Below are positions 10,586 to 23,100 of a DNA stretch of 64,000 bases, piece by piece. The position numbers and the translations under genes are program-made. This stretch comes from Stropharia rugosoannulata. Taxonomy: Eukaryota; Basidiomycota; Agaricomycetes; Agaricales; Strophariaceae. Below the pieces are notes generated by a model. That model was not told where the DNA came from. It did no database searches and saw only the letters and a list, made by a program, of their open reading frames with translations. The stretch covers positions 806,001-870,000 of the forward strand of contig JANCIK010000007.1 of NCBI GenBank assembly GCA_028532985.1. Reading direction: 5' to 3'. Position 1 is the stretch's first letter, and the number at the start of each line of letters is the position of its first letter.

Positions 10586-13500
10586 TATGGTCGACAGGGG
10601 GAGGAAGTGAGCAAAAGGATGCCCAATACCCGAAGGGGTGGTATTATGTTAGATCCAGCCCAAGCCGGGGGTGATATATCAAGCAAGCAGCGTCCTAATT
10701 AATCATCCCCCACTCAATTCGCGCCACCCCTGGAGCCGGACCAAAGACATCATTCCGGTTTGGCTCGTCGGTGACAAGGAGGAGGTCGATCTGCCATCTC
10801 CATAGTTACACACCTTCACCCAGATCTGCGGGCCTGTGCGCGCGCAGCGGCCGCCCTTCGAGGACATTCTGTGGAATACAGAAGCGTCTTGCTAGCGTCT
10901 AGCCGCAGAGTTATGCAGGCGAGGATCGACGATGACCGACATTCTAAGGAATTTGACTACAGTAATCAGGGGTCGGTCTCTTTGATCGGACCTTTGCGGT
11001 TATGCGCAACATACTAAACTGTGTACTATCTAATCGGTAGCCGGCTGCGCTTCGAACTCGGCATGGGACCTCATGGGCCTTGTTTTACGGAGGTCAAATG
11101 GGAACACCGACGACGGAAGCTATACCCACGTTGTTCTCGTTCTAGAAATCCTCGCTAGCTTCGTTCTGAGCGGGTGGAAGTAGATACTAGACACCCACTG
11201 GAGGCTGCGCGTCAAACCCTCTCGGCGGCAGTCCACTCTGCGCAGAGGACCTCATGGACTAATAAGGAGTTTTTCTCCGAATATGTATAGACGCCTTATT
11301 GGAGATTGGACGTCCCGCGCGGTCCCGTATCTCCTTTTGCCATTTGCGTAGATAATCAGTCGCTACAAGTATGAGCACAGCCTGCCACCTGCACATATGC
11401 ACATTAAATTTAAAAGCCAGCAGCATTGCAATAGATTGCGGTGCAGGTGAGTGCAAGTGGCTGGAATTGAGCGAAACTCGATCTTTTTTCAATCCTTTTC
11501 ACATGCAAGTATCGAAAACGATATACCTATGGATGAGTGTCATTAGTATTTTGATTCCCGCAGATGTCAGGACCTGTCAGGACAGCTCAGAACACGGGTA
11601 TCGAAGAGGGCAATGCGTGATTTATAAATTCGCGGATGTACAGCCTCATTCTAGGTCCAGTTACAGTCAATTTGCAGTCAATATACAAGATTCTGCTAAG
11701 GTATTTTGCAGATAACGCGCGTGCTTTCGCGGTAGTCGGTACGCAAATATGTACTGTATTTAGTAGCCCGTGCATTGTAGAATTTACACGAACGTTTTGA
11801 AGCTTGCTGAAGTCCATGAAAACGACAAAATTCCTGGGAACTGCTGATATTTTCCGGGCATGACAAATATGGTTGATTCCCTCCCTAGAACTCCTCCAAC
11901 AAAGCCTATAATGGTATACATAAATGATAAATGTCCCTTTAACAGAGAAAATAAGTACATACTATATTCCCTTTGCGATCAAAATTCCAGCGAACGGAAT
12001 TGGTGGATTGAGAAACGTAAGGATAATGGCGGTATGTATGCAGGTTCGACTGTGGTGCTTTGGTATTTGCTTGCTTGTTGTCCGAGAGATGCGGTAATGA
12101 ATATTACGATGTCAGTGACAACCATGACAAGTTTATTTTTCCATCTTAGTGACACTTATAGCCATGATTTATCCTATCTGCATCATATTTCAACACGTTA
12201 TTCATTCCACATATATGCCACTACAGCCTAGGCTAGTACACCTCTTATCCTAAATCCAAGAAGTACTACCTGGTCCTGCCTCGAACGACATGTATCAAAC
12301 CGATATCAAGAAAAGTTATGTTGAAACAGGAGTTCCAGTACTATTCTCAGAGTTAAATGTATACATCTACTTGTGAATTCAATTGAACAGGGGCGCGGGT
12401 CCGGTGGTACATCCATCTTACGTCGAAATGTGTTCTTGTGACATGTCAAAAACCGTTTACGCTCTATTTTCGCTATGACACTTTATTAAAAGGGTACCGA
12501 TACTGAATAGGACTAGTAGGCCACTTTAAATGCCGTTTCCTTATGACAGTCTGAGTAATGAAGTCTAATGAAGGATCTCTGTGTGCCTGGCTACTTACGT
12601 GAATGCAGGCAGACGTAGTAGGTATAATTGACATCATCAACGTGGAAGTGCATGTTCTGCAAACACTCTATCTAGAGTAGCTTTATTACAAGTGCTTGTA
12701 CGGATCCATATACACCAGTGGTGTACTATAGCGGTGCTGATTTTGATTGCGGTCTAAACAACTTTTCCTTAGCCTGTGAATGGGTGCCTGGTAGTATGAA
12801 ATAAAGCTAAAGGTAATAAATTCCCCCGCATAGTACTATGTTTTATGCTGCCCACTTCAATCGGAAAGTAGTGTGTGCATAAAGCATAGTACGTGCTTAT
12901 TTTACGCTATCATTACCAGAGCGGGATGTGTGCGGTACCCGTACGCCAGGACGGTGATTGAGAGCTTTAATAGGTGACCATGTGTAACTAATGCAATTTG
13001 GATAACACATCAGGAGTAATTGTTTAATACCTCATCCAATATTTTCCGTACTAGTTGCTAAGAGTTGCTAGTACATGAACAATCAAAAGTGCACGCTCAT
13101 TACCGCGTGCTAGATAATGCACTTTATTTAAGTCAATTATTCGTTGTCTATACTTCTTTCGGATATCATATGGCAAGAATTGTTTTGTCTAGTAAAACTT
13201 CACTTAATGAAGGCTCTCGGAAGGCTCCGGGAATTCCCAAGGCCATCATGGGCGCTTAATTGACGATTAGATCAGGGAAAGAGAATAAATAAGCAAACAC
13301 GGCATCACCATCTTTGCGCATATGGTCCAGCTACGGAGGAGTGAACATAACTACCAGTGTAGTAGAATCGGTCTTCTCTGACCCTAGTATGCTGTTATGC
13401 AGTTGCTGCAACAACTCCTTACTTAAGATAAAATAGAACTGATTCCGTGGTCATTAATTTGTGGTTTAGCATAGTACGTGGTTGTCGATAGCCAAGCATT

Positions 13501-13725
13501 AAATGGAAGAGAAGAGGTCGTATTGCGATGACTAACCACCACATATATCGATGGATGCAATTGTACTTGGACAGGTCGGTCTTCGGCTTAGCTACACAGC
13601 CTGCTTCCATGAGGTGCTGAATGACTCATATTACCATGAAGTGAGTATAAGTAGCGGGACAGGCAGGTGCGCGGACGCCTTATTTTTGTTCACATCCCAC
13701 TCCGAACCACTACAAAACGCCAAGC
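10586..13725. other. 3.1 kb without a recognisable gene
   Basis: The first 700 bases are of balanced composition and carry the G-alpha promoter. From about 11250 the sequence becomes AT-rich. Open frames here (for example 11860-12231 +, 13065-13259 +) are short, lack family motifs and show no convincing splice structure. No terminal repeats or tRNA was recognised. It may contain a decayed element. Confidence 0.4.
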
Positions 13726-14351
13726 ATGTCCAATAACCCGGAGAATTATATCTTCTTTTATCAGGTAGACGAGACACAGTAAGTGCGCTGCTACAATGGT
13801 CACATGTCCATTAAAGCACTCTCAGTGGCTGGGGATCACAGTGGTACCCGTCCCCGTTCAAAGCTATGGTAACACTACCAGCCGGCGAAGGCAGCGCTGG
13901 GGAAACCGAGGAAGAGGCCGCTTTCCCCACCGCCGAGCACTGGATGATGTTCCAAAAGGCGGTGCTGTTCGGCGACGCCGCTATTGCGCGGGAAGTACTA
14001 GCGGCGGAGGGCACGAGCGCGTCCAGCATGAAGCGCGTCAAGGCGCTCGGGCGCAAGGTGCAGGGCTTTGACGGCGCAACGTGGGAAGCGCACCGTGAGC
14101 GCATCGTGCTGCAGGGCAACCTCCTCAAATTCAGGCAGAATGAAGCCCTTAGAAACAAGCTCCTTGCAACGGGTGAAATGTTCATTGTGGAGGCAAGCCC
14201 GCGGGACAGAATATGGGGCGTTGGGTTTGGGGCAAAAAACGCGCTAAAGCAGCAGGACCGATGGGGGCTGAATTTGCTAGGAAATGCACTCCAGGAGACG
14301 AGGCGTGTCATTCGTGATGAACTAAAGCAGCAGAGCAGTGGAAATGCATAA
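13726..14351 (+). CDS. NADAR (YbiA-like) domain protein
   Basis: Exon 1 is 13726-13778 and exon 2 is 13826-14351, joined across a 47 bp GTAAGT...CTCAG intron; together they give 192 residues. The protein starts with NYIFFYQVDE, then SQWYPSPFKA, FPTAEHWMMF, a KALGRKVQGFD block, IVLQGNLLKFRQN, LLATGEMFIVEASPRDRIWGVG and WGLNLLGNALQETR. These are the conserved blocks of the NADAR/DUF1768 family in the right order and usual length. Family members include the bacterial N-glycosidase YbiA, acting on riboflavin-pathway intermediates, and enzymes removing ADP-ribose from guanine bases. Which substrate applies here is unknown. The first exon supplies the FYFY-like N-terminal strand that a single-frame reading would miss. 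Confidence 0.88.
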
Positions 14352-14656
14352 GTAGACATCGATGAGGATGAGTGCCACAATATAAAGTTGAATTAGAGTT
14401 ACCCGAGTCCCACCATATTATGTATCAGTAGTGAATTCGCATTCCGTTAATGGCAAGCAAGTTGGGTAACGACTGCACTATTAAACTTTGACAATCGTTC
14501 CATTTACCAGCCGCATTCCCCAACAAAGAAAGTTCAATGTCTTGTAATTTCCATTCCCCGTACTGGCGTGTTTTCATGTTGTCAGCGAACATGCGGACGT
14601 TATGCTAGGAAAGCGTTTAGTACTATCAGAACCTAACGGCATAGAATGTGTGTTCA
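14352..14656. other. Convergent intergenic spacer
   Basis: About 300 bases between the NADAR gene and the F-box-type gene. Nothing specific is seen. Confidence 0.4.
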
Positions 14657-16009
14657 TTAACTCACGATTTGTGACGTCTGATTATTTTCAAAGTCGCTGG
14701 TATTTTCTCCCAGACCATCAAAGCTTATTGAAAGTCGAGACAGTTTTGGGAGACAAGTAGACAGAATATCGAATACCTCAACACTGAGATATCGGACACA
14801 TATTTGGAGACGAGACAGTCGCGGGAAAATATTTGGGTGCAGGTGGAATATAGAGCAGAGATCACCGGCAGAAAACCTGTAGTGCCGCAAAATAAGGGTG
14901 GATAATGAGCCCTGCATGGGAAGGAGGTAGTTCACCAATCTCTTGGTGGCTGACTGTCGCTCCGTCTCTGGCCACATCCAAAGATCAAGGTCCAAAAGTT
15001 TCAGTGAAGGGAATGCAATCTTGAACATGCCCAGGGAAAAGAGCTCCTGAGGGGGAAGGAGGACATCCTGTCGGAGAAAGGGGGGGTACAGAATCAGCTT
15101 TAGGTCCTCGAGACTTTCTGAATGGTTTTCAAGAGGGACATGAAATCCAGGTTTGTAAAGGTATTCCAAGGGGACAGAAATAGACAGTGAAGTAAGGTTA
15201 GGGAGACGGTCGCGGAATCCGATGAATACAGCTGATAAGTCTACCGTAGCTTGTCTGTAAGGCACATCTACGGATATGTGCTTGATGGTATCGAAGTGTC
15301 GAGAGATGAATGGCGCGAGGGTAGCTGCGAGGTGCTCTGCATAATCTGCAATTCCCAAAAACGGCTGGTTATGCATCGTCACATTGAGGGTGTCTAAGTG
15401 AATTAGGTTGAGGTCGGGAGGGAACACATGCTCGTAGCTTTCCACTGGAAGGTCCAGAGACAGCTCCCGGATTCCTGTACCACTGGCCAAAAGCGCGCTC
15501 CTGATCAAGGGAAGAGCCATTAGAAAATAAGGGTAGTCATCAGACCACGAGTGTATTATCTTGAGAGACCTGACGTTCGTCATTCTGGAGACGTTGCGAA
15601 GAAGAATACGTGCTGCGGCACCGCCTGAGGGTATAGCTTTCCCATTGACGGACTTTTTCACTAGCCAAACTGCCTCGGAGGCAACCCCTGTGATACCCAC
15701 CGCTCTGTTCATGAAGTACCCCAGGTCATGGGGAGATATAACCAGAGATTTCACGTATGGTGCTACGACGGGTCTGTCCGGTGTTCTTAGGCTTCGCTAT
15801 CGACATTGTGACATGCGCACGCACCCAAAATTCTTTATGCATCTAAGCGTTTGCTCGTCTTCCAGATGTGATATATGAACCTCTCCGTATATAATTACCA
15901 TTGCGCGGTGGAAGAAGGCTGAGTTGACGGCATAGAGCTTCACCAACTCGTCTTCGCGCACCAAATCCGCGATGATGCTCCAGAGTTCGTACGATAGCGC
16001 TGGAATCAT
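14657..16009 (-). CDS. F-box/leucine-rich type protein
   Basis: An ATG at 16009 opens with MIPALSYELWSIIADLV, the usual start of basidiomycete F-box proteins (short P-x-E-L-W/L-x-I-I motif), followed by a short intron near 15780-15830 (GTGCGT donor, two possible acceptors 12 bases apart, both in frame). The second exon gives some 350 residues with regularly spaced Leu-rich segments such as LTSLSISVPLEYL, LKLLDLDLW and LSRLSISFDGL, like degenerate leucine-rich repeats. F-box proteins recruit substrates to SCF ubiquitin ligases via Skp1. Such genes are numerous and fast-evolving in Agaricomycetes, so no orthologue can be named. The stop at 14657 gives about 415 residues, ordinary for the group. 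Confidence 0.65.
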
Positions 16010-16308
16010 CGTTCTGGAAAGAATTGTGAAGGGAATGCGTTCGATCGAAGCACATTCATCGTATTCATGGTTCGGCGAGGGCTATTTAAGTTCAGGACGA
16101 TGGTTAAAAGTAGAGAAGGTCGGTACGCCGGTGGCAGACTCGCAGCCCGGTGTCTCAATGGGGACATCGCCGATCAATGATTCCATTATATGGACTTGAA
16201 CTGACTCGGTCAAAAAATAAACTATATACTGGGAGACTTGCGGGAGACTCTTGAAGGGCTACAGAATGTCGACAGGGGTATGTACTCCATTAATCGAGCT
16301 CAGATAGG

Positions 16309-17202
16309 GGGATTATTCTATTTTGAAACCCCCCTTGTAGGGGTTTCTGGGTTGGATAAAGATTCATGAGACGGCGCATACGCGGCAATCCAAACGCCGA
16401 GCCAAACAATGCCGGCACCTGGCTTAGTAGCCTTGGCATCGTTCTACGTATAGTCGGGCACGGTTCGAGATGGTGCGGCTGCGCCATGCCTTTGTCCCCT
16501 GCACCAGCACTTTCAAGGAGCAGTAGGACTGGGCATTGTCCGCAGCTATGGGAAAAGCATGCATGTGGGACATTATCAAGCTGCAGCCAGCATCCAGCCA
16601 GTACTAAGTAGCCATTATATCCTTCAAATGTCCTTCACCTCGGCATAACTTACACTTTCTAATGTTTCCTGTAGGTGGACGGCCCTTTGGATTATGGATG
16701 GGCGGCTCAATAAATGCTCGATTAACATGATGCCGCTGTTGTGCTCTGTCAAAGTATGTTATTTGCATCTTGTCTGGACTTGGTCTCGACTGCTATTTAC
16801 TCACTGAAGTGTAATTAAATTGTTTAGTAGGTCGAAAGGCGGAACTGAGAGGCAAGCCAGAGCGGAAGACAGAGGCATTTTGATTTCAAAAATTCAAACT
16901 ATAGTATGAGTACATATCTAGTAAACTCAGTTGTAAATTGCTTTAACAGGCGCAGAGATGTAATACATATACACTTACAATCTACATAAAAAGCTACGTG
17001 GATAAGCAAGTAGTCTTTTGCAAATTTTGAAAGTCATTGACTCAACGGTTGCTCAACGGTGTTGGTCAAATGAAGTTGGTTCAAAGCAAGTTCCCAACGG
17101 GAGCCAAGCTTGGGTGCCAAGGACGGCATTGCATTCGGCTCATTGTTTGGTAGGGTTTCTCTAGAAACCCCTACAAGGGGGGTTTCGAAATAGAATAATC
17201 CC
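16309..17202. mobile_element. 894 bp MITE with 40 bp terminal inverted repeats
   Basis: The ends 16309-16348 and 17163-17202 are inverted copies of one 40-base sequence starting GGGATTATTCTATTT, differing at one position. Both ends are bordered by the same direct repeat AGATAGG (16302-16308 and 17203-17209), a target-site duplication of 7 bases (up to 9 if flanking Gs are counted). Each TIR contains its own hairpin, GAAACCCC...GGGGTTTC. No coding frame is supported inside, so it is non-autonomous. A hAT- or Mutator-like origin is possible from the duplication length, but the superfamily is not determined. Confidence 0.85.
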
Positions 17203-17300
17203 AGATAGGGGCCCATAATCAACTACAATTTACGTGGTGAAATGGAAGTATTATTGCAGCGCATTTGCTTGTACTCTACTTTGGATTTCAAATCTAGTTA

Positions 17301-17412
17301 AATACAGACCTTCTCACAGTTATCAAGCCAAAAGCGAACTCAAAATCAGAATGAAAATCGGTCGGAATCACCAACTTTGACTCCTCCTAATACAGACCTT
17401 CTCACAGTTATC
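17301..17412 (+). repeat. Two direct copies of a 24-base sequence
   Basis: A 24-base sequence starting AATACAGACCTTCTCACAG occurs at 17301-17324 and again at 17389-17412. It lies between the MITE and the 3' end of the AA9 gene, in DNA with no gene. Confidence 0.7.
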
Positions 17413-17560
17413 GTGGCTATGTTTTCTCTTACATAAGAGGCAACGTCAAGGCAAAAGTTGTTTGAGACATTAAATAGTCATCATGATGAAGAACGCAATA
17501 TTGCAAGTAGAAGAATGGCATTATTTAATACAGATTTTCGATCCAGTCCGAGGTAGGTAA

Positions 17561-19025
17561 TTAGTTTAAGCATTGAGAGTAGTACGCTATGGATTTCTGT
17601 CAGTATATCTAATTACATACAAAATGACTACGGTACTCACCATTGGTGGCCTGGCATGTACCTTGGGCACATGTTGTAGGTCCGCTGTAAGGGGGCAATT
17701 GCATAAGCATCGACAATAATCGACGAAATGGAATAAACTTACGTCCAGCCAATTCCTCCGCACTGGCCATACAAGGCAGCACCTCCAGCAGACCCACCGC
17801 TCGCTGTGGTTGTGGGCGCAGACGAGCTCGAGCTCTTCACGGTCGTTGGGGCGGCTGACGAAGTGGTAGGCTTCGCGGTGGACGTCGGCTGCGCAACGGT
17901 GGTCGATCCCGCACCAGCTCCAGCGCTTCCTGGCCAGACGCTAGGGAAGACAGAGGGCTCGGTTGCGGTGTTCCATGTCGCGGTGGTCGGGTAGGCTGTG
18001 GTCGCAATTGCGGCGACGGTGGTTCCGTATGGGGTGGGACCGGGGACTGTAATAAAGCTAGGTAAATCGTGTGCTATTTAATGAGGTGTTTAACGTACTG
18101 GGGTAGGTGGTAAGGGACTGGTAGATGTTGATGAGGATTCCGGGGTCGGTAGCGGAGTAGACGCCGGGGATTTTGACGGTGGGTGGGTTGGCAGAGCCAG
18201 TACCGGCGACGTTCAGCTGGAAGCATTCTGGGTAAAATTGCGCACCGCCGACGCTGCTTGCGACATGAAGGGCTGTATATTATCTCGGTCAATACTGGAA
18301 AACTTATTTGTCCGACGATGATGTAGTCGTCGAATCAACGGATCAAACTCACCAATAACCTCGGCACGGAGGAGATAGTTTCCAGCAGCAATGTCCGACG
18401 GGAGCTTGAATGTGAAGTGACCGCAGTTGTCCTATATGGATGTTAATCGCGTCCTTAAAATTCCATTAAATAATGATTTACGTTGAGAACTTCAGTGGCC
18501 CAGTAGTCGGGGTTATTTGACACCAATCCAGACTCGGCAATCTTGAACCAGTTGGCGCTTGCGCCGACGGCAGTGGTGGCATCTTCGACTTGAGCAAGGT
18601 AAATCTAAAGCCCTAATGCGTTATTTATCCTGTTCCCGAAACATATGTTTGGACACACGTTAATTGGGCCGTAGTGGTCTCCACCGATGGCTTGGTCAGA
18701 GCACTTAGTATCTCCGGGTTGCTGTGCCATCTGGACGGTAATGGTGTCGCCAGCGTTTGCGGGGCATAAGCCAGTACTAGTACCAGCAATATTGCAGGCA
18801 AGGTCCTAAGCAAACACAATTGAATTGAGATCTTATTCACCCAAGCAAGCATTTATTTGGACGTACGGTAGACGTAACGTCAGTAACTGGGTTGTTACTT
18901 GCAGCCATTCGGAGACAGGAAGTTCCACCGTCGACTGAGTTGACCCAAATTGACTGCCATGTGGCATGGGCAGAAACAGAGGCAGCCAAAGAGGCAGCTA
19001 CGCCAAGTGCGACCTGGACTCGCAT
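17561..19025 (-). CDS. AA9 lytic polysaccharide monooxygenase with C-terminal CBM1
   Basis: ATG at 19025 (MRVQVALGV) gives a signal peptide ending SVSA, so the mature protein begins with His ([11 protein letters not shown]), the N-terminal copper ligand of AA9. [15 protein letters not shown] supplies the second ligand region; [10 protein letters not shown] and the [11 protein letters not shown] block contain the conserved Tyr. Next comes a Ser/Thr/Pro-rich linker (17800-17990) and a CBM1: [16 protein letters not shown], then across a final intron NAYYSQCL, stop at 17561. Several introns of about 50 bp were placed; length is about 350 residues. The enzyme is secreted and oxidatively cleaves cellulose with copper and O2/H2O2, needing an electron donor such as cellobiose dehydrogenase. 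The CBM1 anchors it to cellulose. This fits a plant-litter or wood saprotroph. Confidence 0.92.
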
Positions 19026-20135
19026 TCTACGAAAAGTATTTAGAAGATAAGAGCGGGTGTAGAGATGATGATTCTGCCAAGGGGATTTTATACGGACTCT
19101 GCGGGAACTTTGGGGAAATAAGCCCCTCACTTTCTGTGCGAGATATCCCCTGCATATGATCCTGCCAACGAGTTCGGTAATTTTTTGCGGGACGGAAAAA
19201 TTGAGCCTTTGACTTCAAAGTGGATAGATTCAACGGGAGGCCTTCTAATTTTAACTTATGCGGTTCGGAACCTGGAGACAGTGCCAGCAGAAGGCACATG
19301 GTCTGTTATTCCGGAGAAACAAACGTATCGAAGTAGCAAAGGGTGACGATTTGCCATCCGCACATTTTCCGGATTGGAATTGTTTAAGCTCTCTAGAATA
19401 GAAGTATATTCTTAGCCTGATGATGTGTAACTGGAAAGGTTCGACGAGGGTGTGAATTCGTTGTTTAAATTTAACGATTGGATGACCTGTTCCGTCCACT
19501 GTTGTAAGCAGGTTTCTCTGCCTTTGGTTGAATCCAGTCTATACTATGAATTTTTATTGACTAAATTTAGGCAGGGACAGGTTTGCTAACCTCATCATGA
19601 ATAAGACAGATATGTTACTCTCCAGACAATCAAGATCGACGTGTGGTTCTCACCGGGACGCAGTGCTGTGACTCACCTCAGTGTGTATTTTCAGATTACT
19701 TGTCAGCGCTCTGAAATCATCTGGAAGCAGGCAATGCCTAACTTATCGGTCATCCCGATATACATCGATAAAGAGAACGCCCTCTTGCCAAGTCGTTATT
19801 GATCAAAGACCACGTAAGTGTTGAGATGTGGCAACTAACGTGAACCACAATACGAGATGCGAGGCTGAGCCTGAATAGAGTAGAGTTCATTTGAATTGAG
19901 TTGGGTGGCCCCAAAAGGATTGATTTGAATAAACACACGTTAGCCCAAGTCATTCCGACCAAGTGAGGTTTGTAGCTTCCCTTTCCTTCGCTAACATAAA
20001 AAAGAGAAAGGCTGGAATGGTGGCCTTGATGGCAACTTGGTGGTGGAGGTATGTAAGGTGGGGCGTGGGAAACTGTGGTTTGTCAGGGTATGTGCGTATG
20101 AAAATGGATGGACGTGCATCTCATCTGCGATCCCC
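19026..20135. other. 1.1 kb divergent promoter region between AA9 and LARP genes
   Basis: No gene is seen. It must hold both promoters. The part next to the LARP start contains CT/GA-rich stretches; no regulatory site could be identified with confidence. Confidence 0.45.
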
Positions 20136-23100
20136 ATGGTCGCCCCAATCTCCTACGCAGAACGCGCTAGGCGGGCGCAGACGATTCGATCCCCCATCGC
20201 CGTCCCCCCACCCCACCCCTCTCTCTTCCCCTCCAGCACCGTCGCCAGCGGCGCCGACACCACCTCAAACATCTCCAACCCTGCCGGATCCAACACTGCG
20301 CCTTCATCAGGCGTCGTCTCCATCCCGACTCCTACCGCTGCAGATGAAACCTCTACTCCCTCTGCTGTGCCTGCTCCAAGCTCGTCGTCTCCAGCGTCGT
20401 CCAAGGGACAGCAGCAGCAGCAGCAGCAGCAGCGGCCAGTGGCAAATGCCTCAGCAGGACAGTCTACTGCAGCGCGGGCGCCATCGCCACAGCTCGCTGC
20501 GAAAGCGCTTTCAATTGTAGCTGCTCACACCGCTGCAGGGCCTACTGCCGCGAAGCCAGCGGCGGCTGTCAATGTATGGAGCCAACGGATAGAACGGATG
20601 GCGGCTGCCCGTGCAGCAGCAGCTGCGGTGGCAGCGCCAGCGGGCCACACGCCGAGCACGAGCTCTGCTTCTATGCAGGTGGTCAACGGAAAGCAAAATG
20701 AAGACAAGACGCCTGTTCGCTCATCAGGAAAAGATGCGCCTGAGCAGTCGCAGCCGCCTGTCGCAGAGGCCGCTGCTGCTGCTGTCACACCCCGTCCATC
20801 AACAACATCAAGCCCAACAAGCTCGCCCCCGGTCCCCTCTGTATCTGTATCCAATCTCGGATCTGCTGCTGCACCCGTGCAACCGCCGCCTGCGTCGTCC
20901 GGAGAAGCGCAGGCCAAGCAGCTGACGGCCCGCGACCTGGCGTCCGCCGATGTATGGCCAGAAGTCGGCAAATCGGTTCTTTCTGTGGCCGCTTCAATAT
21001 CCGCAGACTCTCTGCGCCCAAGCGAGCCGACTACCAATGAAGAAGGGGCAGACGATACGCAGGATAGTAATAAAGGTGCGTTCATTTGGTTTCCGAATTT
21101 TCGTCACTGGTGTTTTGCTGGCTTTTTGATCGTTGTGTGTTGCGTGTCACGTTCCTGCACTCGATGCTTGTCTGCGTGTCTAAACAAATCCCTGTAATCA
21201 TGGATCGCGACACTTCGTCTCTCATCTTTGTTCCGCCTCGTTGCAATCTTTAAGAGTGGTGTATCGGTTTGCGTAGTCTGCCAATGGACTATCGGTGCAC
21301 CTCACTTTAGATGTTATTGCACTTTCAATTTCTGTTTCGGACTCTCTGAACAAGCTGAGAGCCAGCCCTCTCTTCATTGGAATGTCTGCCATCTTGCAGG
21401 GATCTTGCAGAGCGGGGAACTGAATCGCTATTACATTATCTCGTTGTCTCCGCAATAGGCTTATTCCATCTTGATTTGAAATCAAGATCTTTTGATTTTA
21501 TGGTTATCCTTATTCTTAATGTGAATATATGCTAAAAATTCTGTTAACCAGCTCCCAAGTCCAATACCAAAAGCAAGACAAAATCCAAATGGGTGCCTAT
21601 ACCTGCAGCAGAACTTCAGGCGGCAGCTGATGCTGCCGTAGCTGCGCGCAAGCCCAATGGCCCTAATGGCGGGCATCGCAAAGGCAATCGGAGCCACCAT
21701 AATTCCAATAACGCGACCGATGTGAACAACACGAATGCTAACAACAGCGCAAATAATACCCCTCGCTCTCACTCCGGCCGCACATCAGCTGCGCAATCAC
21801 GTTCACATAGTGCACAAAACAGTCCACGGGCGACCAGAGGACGGCGCTTGCCAGTAGAAGAAGGGTCTAGCGCACAAGGTAATTTTTTTAAATACATGTT
21901 TGAGTCTCCGTGTTCTCCAGACTAATTTTCTTGTCTTCTTAGATGCGTCACCGTCAAATCAACATCCCCGTCCGCCTTCCCAGCTCCCACACACCGCTCC
22001 GTACCAACATATGCCTCAATCGCAGTATACGCCCTCGCCGCACTATCCGACCCCAGGGCACACACCTCCTGAGCCACTCGGCTCGTATATCGTCCCGGGG
22101 CCTTCGCCATATCAACAGCAACCACATCCAAGGCACCAATCACATCCCATGCAACCTGCCCTGCCTCCATCGCCGTCTGCACAAACTTTCCAGCCATCCG
22201 CGACGCCTTTCTACCCCCAGCAACCGCCTACCCCTGCGGACGGCGCACCCTACCCTCCGCCGCCCCCGGGCATGTATGGGCCCCCCATGTACCCCATGTA
22301 TCCACCACCTGGATTTGCCTATGGGCCGTGGCAGCACGCGGCTGCCCCGGGACCTGGATACGCATATGGTCCGCCTCCGCCGCAAGGACCCTATGTGCCG
22401 CAGGAATATGGGGAAAGGCGGCCATCGATGGCGTCAGTACCGTCAGGCCCGTCACCGCCAGCGGGGCCCCCTCCTCAACCTGAAGTTGTTCTACACGACG
22501 TCGATGGTACAGAGGTGAAGGGTGAAAATATACCAAGTGTGAATGCGAGCGCCGCTGCACGCGAGAAGATGGTGTTTGGAAGCATTCAGAGCCCCGTTGA
22601 GGTTAATGGGCATAGTCCTACGGGGTTGAATGGGGTGGTAGCGGAAAACGGTAATGTGGACGCTGCGGAGGAGACATCCACTGTCGACGAAACTGCTGAT
22701 GGTGCAAAGACGGTAACGAAAGATGGCAAGGTGAAGAGTGGCAAGGCGAAATCCGCCAGTGATAAAGACCGTGAGGCTGCAAGGGAGGGTGGCAGCCCGA
22801 ATCAGAGCAGAAGCCTTGGAGATATGCAAGCTGCGGTACCCGCCGTGCGGGTATCCCAGAGCATGCAAGCCGAAACGAAGTGGAAATTTGGTACTGCCAG
22901 TAGCACGCCGCCTGTTCATACCGATCGTGTCCTCCCTCCTGCGGATGAAGGCCAACCTGAGCTGCAACAAGCGAGGGGCGAAATACCCGTGTCGCCTGTA
23001 CATTCTACTGGCCTCTTGCACGCCTCTCAGACGATGCCGGTGATGCCCTCCGCCCCACTCGATGTCGACGTTCGGCCACCATTTGTAGGCGGACTCGACC

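Noticed and set aside
13811..14380. 189-codon minus-strand frame over the NADAR gene
   Set aside because: Shadow of a well-supported plus-strand gene.
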